DNA from: Chloroflexota bacterium | Lineage (GTDB): Bacteria; Chloroflexota; UBA6077; JACQUR01 | Length of the DNA stretch: 5,056 bases | Reading direction: 5' to 3' | NCBI GenBank assembly: GCA_016210245.1 | Contig: JACQUR010000526.1 | Coordinates: forward strand, 1-5,056 | Shown here: piece after piece, positions 5,022 to 5,056 of the stretch | Layout of the letters: each line of letters starts with the position of its first letter | How positions within the stretch are numbered: the stretch's first letter is position 1 | The notes under the pieces: generated by a model | What the model saw: only the letters and a program-made list of their open reading frames with translations | Told to the model about the DNA's origin: nothing | The model's database searches: none | Translations under genes and position numbers: made by a program

Positions 5022-5056
<35 letters not shown>

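Overview
This window is almost entirely one minus-strand operon for an ABC importer of the branched-chain amino acid (HAAT/Liv) type. In transcription order, right to left, it holds a 41-residue small protein of unknown function, permease LivH, permease LivM, ATPase LivG, ATPase LivF and a LivK-type substrate-binding lipoprotein. LivK captures the solute outside the membrane, LivH and LivM form the transmembrane channel, and LivG and LivF power transport. The transporter looks complete. The ligand cannot be read from sequence: leucine/isoleucine/valine, other amino acids, amides, urea or aromatic acids are all possible in this family.

The DNA is GC-rich. The binding protein is a lipoprotein with a long Ala/Pro/Lys/Glu/Gln linker, and the gaps are full of heptamer arrays and GC-rich palindromes. 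Together these suggest an uncultured high-GC bacterium, most like Chloroflexota. That assignment is inference only.

Layout: 1-46 perfect palindrome; 62-1243 livK; 1264-1309 heptamer hairpin; 1312-2019 livF; 2037-2137 three copies of a 28-bp GC-rich unit; 2141-2956 livG, whose 3' end runs through a third heptamer array (2151-2178); 2952-3050 a 34-bp palindrome between two 25-bp direct repeats; 3027-3944 livM; 3904-4779 livH; 4794-4882 an 89-bp heptamer array folded as an inverted repeat; 4870-4995 the small ORF; 5022-5056 five more heptamers running off the window.

The transporter is ordinary. The unusual part is the non-coding DNA: every junction except livH/livM carries a repeat element. 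The heptamer arrays differ in sequence but share a CAG-NNNN pattern, and three of them fold around a central GGCC. At livM/livG an apparent 4-bp ATGA stop/start overlap has been pulled apart by a palindrome with a 25-bp duplication that left both genes intact. Repeats also supply the C-terminal tail of LivG and the stop codon of the small ORF, and they create false N-terminal extensions on several genes. No IS element, CRISPR, tRNA, rRNA or convincing promoter was found.
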